From positions 1 to 32,071 of the forward strand of contig NZ_JABFFR010000045.1 of NCBI RefSeq assembly GCF_013423485.1: a stretch of 32,071 nucleotides of DNA. The letters are read 5' to 3'. The DNA is from Azospirillum oleiclasticum (GTDB lineage: Bacteria; Pseudomonadota; Alphaproteobacteria; Azospirillales; Azospirillaceae). This document shows, piece after piece, positions 29,420 to 32,071 of the stretch. The stretch's first letter is position 1. Each line of letters begins with the position of its first letter. A model generated the notes under the pieces. The model made no database searches. It was not told where the DNA came from and saw only the letters and a list, made by a program, of their open reading frames with translations. Both the position numbers and the translations under genes were made by a program.

Positions 29420-31252
29420 CTACCCCTCCGCCTCGGTCTCCTCCTCGCGGTGGGGGCGCAGTTCGGGGGCGCGGTTGGGGGCGCCGATCTCGTCCAGATT
29501 GTTGCCGACGCGCAGGCCGGCGCGGGTCCGCTGCACCAGGTCGCGCGTCTCCGCCTCCGGCACGCCCAGCCGCACCAGCGCGTAGGCCGAAATGGCCAGC
29601 GCCAGCTCGCGCTCGCCCACCGCCGCCATGCCGACGCCGCAGCGCTCCAGCCACGCCATGTCCGTCTCGCCCTGGGCGCGCACGACGGTGTCGATGTGGG
29701 GGTTCAGCGCCTTGGCGCAGGTGATCACGCGCTGCGCCTGGGCGGCACCGGGGGCGGCCATGACCAGCAGCCGGGCGCGGCCGACACCCGCCGCCTCCAA
29801 CACCGTGGCGGCCCCGGCGTCGCCCCACACCACCTCCAGCCCGCGGGCGCGCAGCTCCTCGCAGCGGCGGCGGTCGAGGTCGATGATCACGAAGGGCCGC
29901 CCGCGGTCGGCCAGCAGCCGCGCCACCAGCGCCCCCACCCGCCCGTGCCCGACGATCACCGCGTGGCCGCTGCGGCTTCCCGGCACTGGCACCGGCTCGT
30001 CCGGCAGCGCGTCCTGCCGGCCCTGCACCCAGCGCGGAGCGCGGTCGGGGTTGGCGGCGATCCAGCGCGACACCCGGTCGGTCAGGGCGAACACCGCCGG
30101 GTTCAGGATGATCGACAGGATGGCACCGGCCAGCACCAGATCGCGCCCCGCCTCCGGCAGCAGCCCCAGCGTCACCCCCAGCCCGGCCAGGATGAAGGAG
30201 AATTCCCCTACCTGGGCGAGGCTGGCGGAGATGGTCAGCGCGGTGTGCAGGGGGTGGCCCAGCGCCAGCACCAGCAACGCCGCCGCCAGCGACTTGCCGA
30301 CCACGATGATCAGCACGGTGGCGAGCACCGGCAGCGGCTCGCGCAGCAGCACCAGCGGGTCGAACAGCATGCCGACGGAGATGAAGAACAGCACGGCGAA
30401 GGCGTCCTGCAAGGGCAGGCTGTCGGCCGCCGCCTGATGGCTGAGGTCGCTTTCGCTCAGCACCACCCCGGCGAAGAAGGCGCCCAGCGCGAAGGACACG
30501 CCGAACAGCGTGGCGGAGCCGTAGGCGATGCCCACCGCGATGGCCAGCACCGCCAACGTGAACAGCTCGCGCGAGCCGGTGCGCGCCACCTGCCCCAGCA
30601 GCCACGGCACCGCCTTGCGCCCCGCCACCAGCATCACCGCGGCGAACAACCCGACCTTGCCGATGGTGGCGGCGAGATCCAGCCACAGATTGCCGTAGCC
30701 ACCGCCATGACCATCACCCCCGGCCCCGGCACCACCCGCCAGCGCCGGCAGAAGCACCAGGGCGATGACCATGGCGAGGTCCTCCACCACCAGCCAGCCG
30801 ACGGCGATCCGCCCGTCCGGGCTGTCGAGCTGGCCGCGCCCCTCCAGCGCGCGCAGCAGCACCACCGTGCTCGCCACCGACAAGGACAGGCCGAACACCA
30901 GCCCGGCCGCCAGCCCCCAGCCCCACAGCCAGGCCACCCCGGCGCCGATGGCCGTCGCCGCGGCAATCTGCGCCACCGCCCCCGGCAGCGCCACCCGCCG
31001 CACGTCCCACAGATCCTTGATGGAGAAATGCAGCCCCACCCCGAACATCAGCAGGATGACGCCGACCTCGGCGAGCTGGGAGGCCAGATCCATGTCGCCG
31101 ACGAAGCCCGGCGTGTGCGGCCCCACCGCCACCCCCGCCAGCAGATACCCCACCAGCGGCGGCAGCCCCAGCCGGCGCGCCAGAAAGCCGAAGGCAAACG
31201 CGAACAGCATGCCGACGGCGATGGTGGCGAGCAGCGGCGGGGCGTGGTGCAT
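29420..31252 (-). CDS. Kef/YbaL-type CPA2 cation/proton antiporter with TrkA-N domain
   Basis: The 610-residue protein has an N-terminal CPA2 exchanger domain of about 12 helices (1-395) and a cytoplasmic TrkA-N (RCK) domain (about 430-545) whose nucleotide-binding motif is VIVGHGRVG (432-440) followed by an acidic strand end (VIIDLD). The exchanger holds LVVEDLAMV (154-162, Glu157-Asp158) and ALGAFFAGVVLSES, typical of KefB/YbaL proteins, which exchange K+ or other cations for protons under nucleotide control. The C-terminus is acidic and variable (HREEETEAEG). A TTG at 31258 and an ATG at 31252 are both possible starts; ATG is preferred, with AGGGA upstream. No KefF/KefG-type ancillary gene is adjacent. 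Confidence 0.93.
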   Translation of the reverse strand: MHHAPPLLATIAVGMLFAFAFGFLARRLGLPPLVGYLLAGVAVGPHTPGFVGDMDLASQLAEVGVILLMFGVGLHFSIKDLWDVRRVALPGAVAQIAAATAIGAGVAWLWGWGLAAGLVFGLSLSVASTVVLLRALEGRGQLDSPDGRIAVGWLVVEDLAMVIALVLLPALAGGAGAGGDGHGGGYGNLWLDLAATIGKVGLFAAVMLVAGRKAVPWLLGQVARTGSRELFTLAVLAIAVGIAYGSATLFGVSFALGAFFAGVVLSESDLSHQAAADSLPLQDAFAVLFFISVGMLFDPLVLLREPLPVLATVLIIVVGKSLAAALLVLALGHPLHTALTISASLAQVGEFSFILAGLGVTLGLLPEAGRDLVLAGAILSIILNPAVFALTDRVSRWIAANPDRAPRWVQGRQDALPDEPVPVPGSRSGHAVIVGHGRVGALVARLLADRGRPFVIIDLDRRRCEELRARGLEVVWGDAGAATVLEAAGVGRARLLVMAAPGAAQAQRVITCAKALNPHIDTVVRAQGETDMAWLERCGVGMAAVGERELALAISAYALVRLGVPEAETRDLVQRTRAGLRVGNNLDEIGAPNRAPELRPHREEETEAEG

Positions 31253-31407
31253 CGGCAAAATCCCTGTCCCGCCGGTGGGTTGGCGGGAGACCCGGCCGGC
31301 GTGGTTCGTCTTCGGGTTGGGGAAACCGGAAGCGGCGGCGTCCGCCCCGGGCTAAGCCGGAACGTGGGTATTCGGGGGCGTGATTTAAACCGCCGGGCTG
31401 TGACGAT

Positions 31408-31426
31408 CCGGGGGAAAATCCCCTGG
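31408..31426. terminator. Stem-loop after the MFS transporter gene
   Basis: CCGGGGGA (31408-31415) pairs with TCCCCTGG (31419-31426), with one G-T pair, around AAA. It lies 11 bp past the MFS stop on the minus strand and before the antiporter gene. The rest of the 31259-31437 gap shows no gene. Confidence 0.5.
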
Positions 31427-31437
31427 CCCGGCGCCCG

Positions 31438-32071
31438 TCACCGGGCTCCCAGCCCGCGCTCCAGCGGCCGCAGCCGCAGGGCCAGCAGCAGCCCCAGCCC
31501 GGTCGCCGCGGCGATGTAGACCGGGGCCGCCGGCCAGCCCCAGCCGGCGACCACGGCGGCCAGCAGCGGCGGCCCGGCGAGCTGGCCGATGTTGGAGCCC
31601 TGCATGACGAAGCCGCTCATGGTGCCGACCAGATCGGGGCGCGGCGCGAAGGCGGGCAGGGCGCCCATCACGGTCGCCGGCAGCAGCCCGCCGACCACCG
31701 AATAGAGGATGGCCGCCGCGTAGCGCGGGGCGAAGGGCAGGCCGTGGCTGAACACCACCGCCGCGGTCAGGCTCAGGCCCACGCAGGGCAGGGCCACCAG
31801 CGCCCAGCGCGGCACCCCCCGCCGCGCCAGCCCGCCGGCCAGCAGGTTGCCCACCGCGTTGCCCATGACAGCCACCGCCCCCAGCACCGCCGCGGTGCCC
31901 GTCGACATGCCCATCTCCTCCACCAGCATGGTGGGTAGGAAGCCGAACACCGACATGAAGCTGGCGCTGTAGGCCGCGAACACCCCCGCCAGCACCCAGG
32001 CGGCGGGGCGCGCCGCCGTCAGCCGCACCGCCGCGGCCAGCGAGCCGGCCGGCGGACGCGCCCGCCGCGGC
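31438..32071 (-). CDS. Major facilitator superfamily transporter (C-terminal half, cut by window edge)
   Basis: The visible 211 residues are the C-terminal six helices of an MFS permease: FAAYSASFMSVFGFLPTMLVEE, a glycine-rich GNAVGNLLAGGLARRGVPRW loop (the MFS motif-A-like segment of the second half), and successive hydrophobic helices ending LLLALRLRPLERGLGAR. The frame stays open to the right edge, so the N-terminal half lies beyond it; the GTG at 32028 is internal, not the start. The 'GAMGNAVGNLLAGGL' type pattern recalls cyanate/CynX-like carriers, but the substrate is unknown. Confidence 0.88.
   Translation of the reverse strand, partial: PRRARPPAGSLAAAVRLTAARPAAWVLAGVFAAYSASFMSVFGFLPTMLVEEMGMSTGTAAVLGAVAVMGNAVGNLLAGGLARRGVPRWALVALPCVGLSLTAAVVFSHGLPFAPRYAAAILYSVVGGLLPATVMGALPAFAPRPDLVGTMSGFVMQGSNIGQLAGPPLLAAVVAGWGWPAAPVYIAAATGLGLLLALRLRPLERGLGAR

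Overview
This is a GC-rich (roughly 70% by eye), densely coding chromosomal or chromid segment. Gene content and codon style suggest an alphaproteobacterium of the Rhodospirillales/Azospirillum type: paired accB/accC paralogues, a trifunctional PutA, adenosylcobalamin-dependent eutBC, a DUF2889 protein, a caspase-fold protein with a proline-rich tail, and many ABC/IclR/LysR/GntR catabolic modules. The genus assignment is an inference from gene style, not proven. No rRNA, tRNA, CRISPR array, transposase or phage gene was found.

Layout. 1-7173: the 5' part of a biotin carboxylase (minus) diverges from a biotin carboxyl carrier protein (plus). An IclR regulator follows. Next comes a nitrate/sulfonate/taurine-type ABC transporter operon on the minus strand (binding protein, permease, ATPase), which diverges from an SDR dehydrogenase and a TauE/SafE permease. 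The two divergent promoter regions carry dyads that are candidate IclR sites. 7275-12710: a secreted caspase-like protein with a lipoprotein partner, then ion-transport genes: a ClC protein, a ZIP metal transporter and a CPA1 Na+/H+ antiporter. 12807-16058: a tight three-gene acyl-CoA operon encoding a class III CoA-transferase resembling 2-methylfumaryl-CoA isomerase (Mct), an acyl-CoA dehydrogenase, and a two-hotdog hydratase resembling mesaconyl-C4-CoA hydratase (Meh). 16066-20140: an orphan nucleotidyltransferase-fold protein diverges from DUF2889-eutB-eutC. 20153-22478: a LysR regulator diverges from an isochorismatase-family hydrolase and a LysE exporter. 22487-23210: a Phd/VapC-type toxin-antitoxin pair with a clear promoter and operator. 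23346-27236: trifunctional putA, preceded by two GTTGCG boxes. 28555-32071: a FadR-type GntR regulator, a Kef/YbaL-type antiporter with a TrkA-N domain, and the C-terminal half of an MFS transporter.

The clearest accessory piece is a short AT-richer island at about 27340-28490, between putA and the GntR gene. It encodes an unrecognised three-helix membrane protein. A 74-residue basic protein with a very good ribosome binding site is nested in another frame over the membrane protein's tail. A Rho-independent terminator for putA-direction transcription lies at the end of the small gene. This two-gene cassette is the best candidate for something undescribed. The Mct/ACAD/Meh operon is the best candidate for an uncharacterised C5-dicarboxylyl-CoA pathway.
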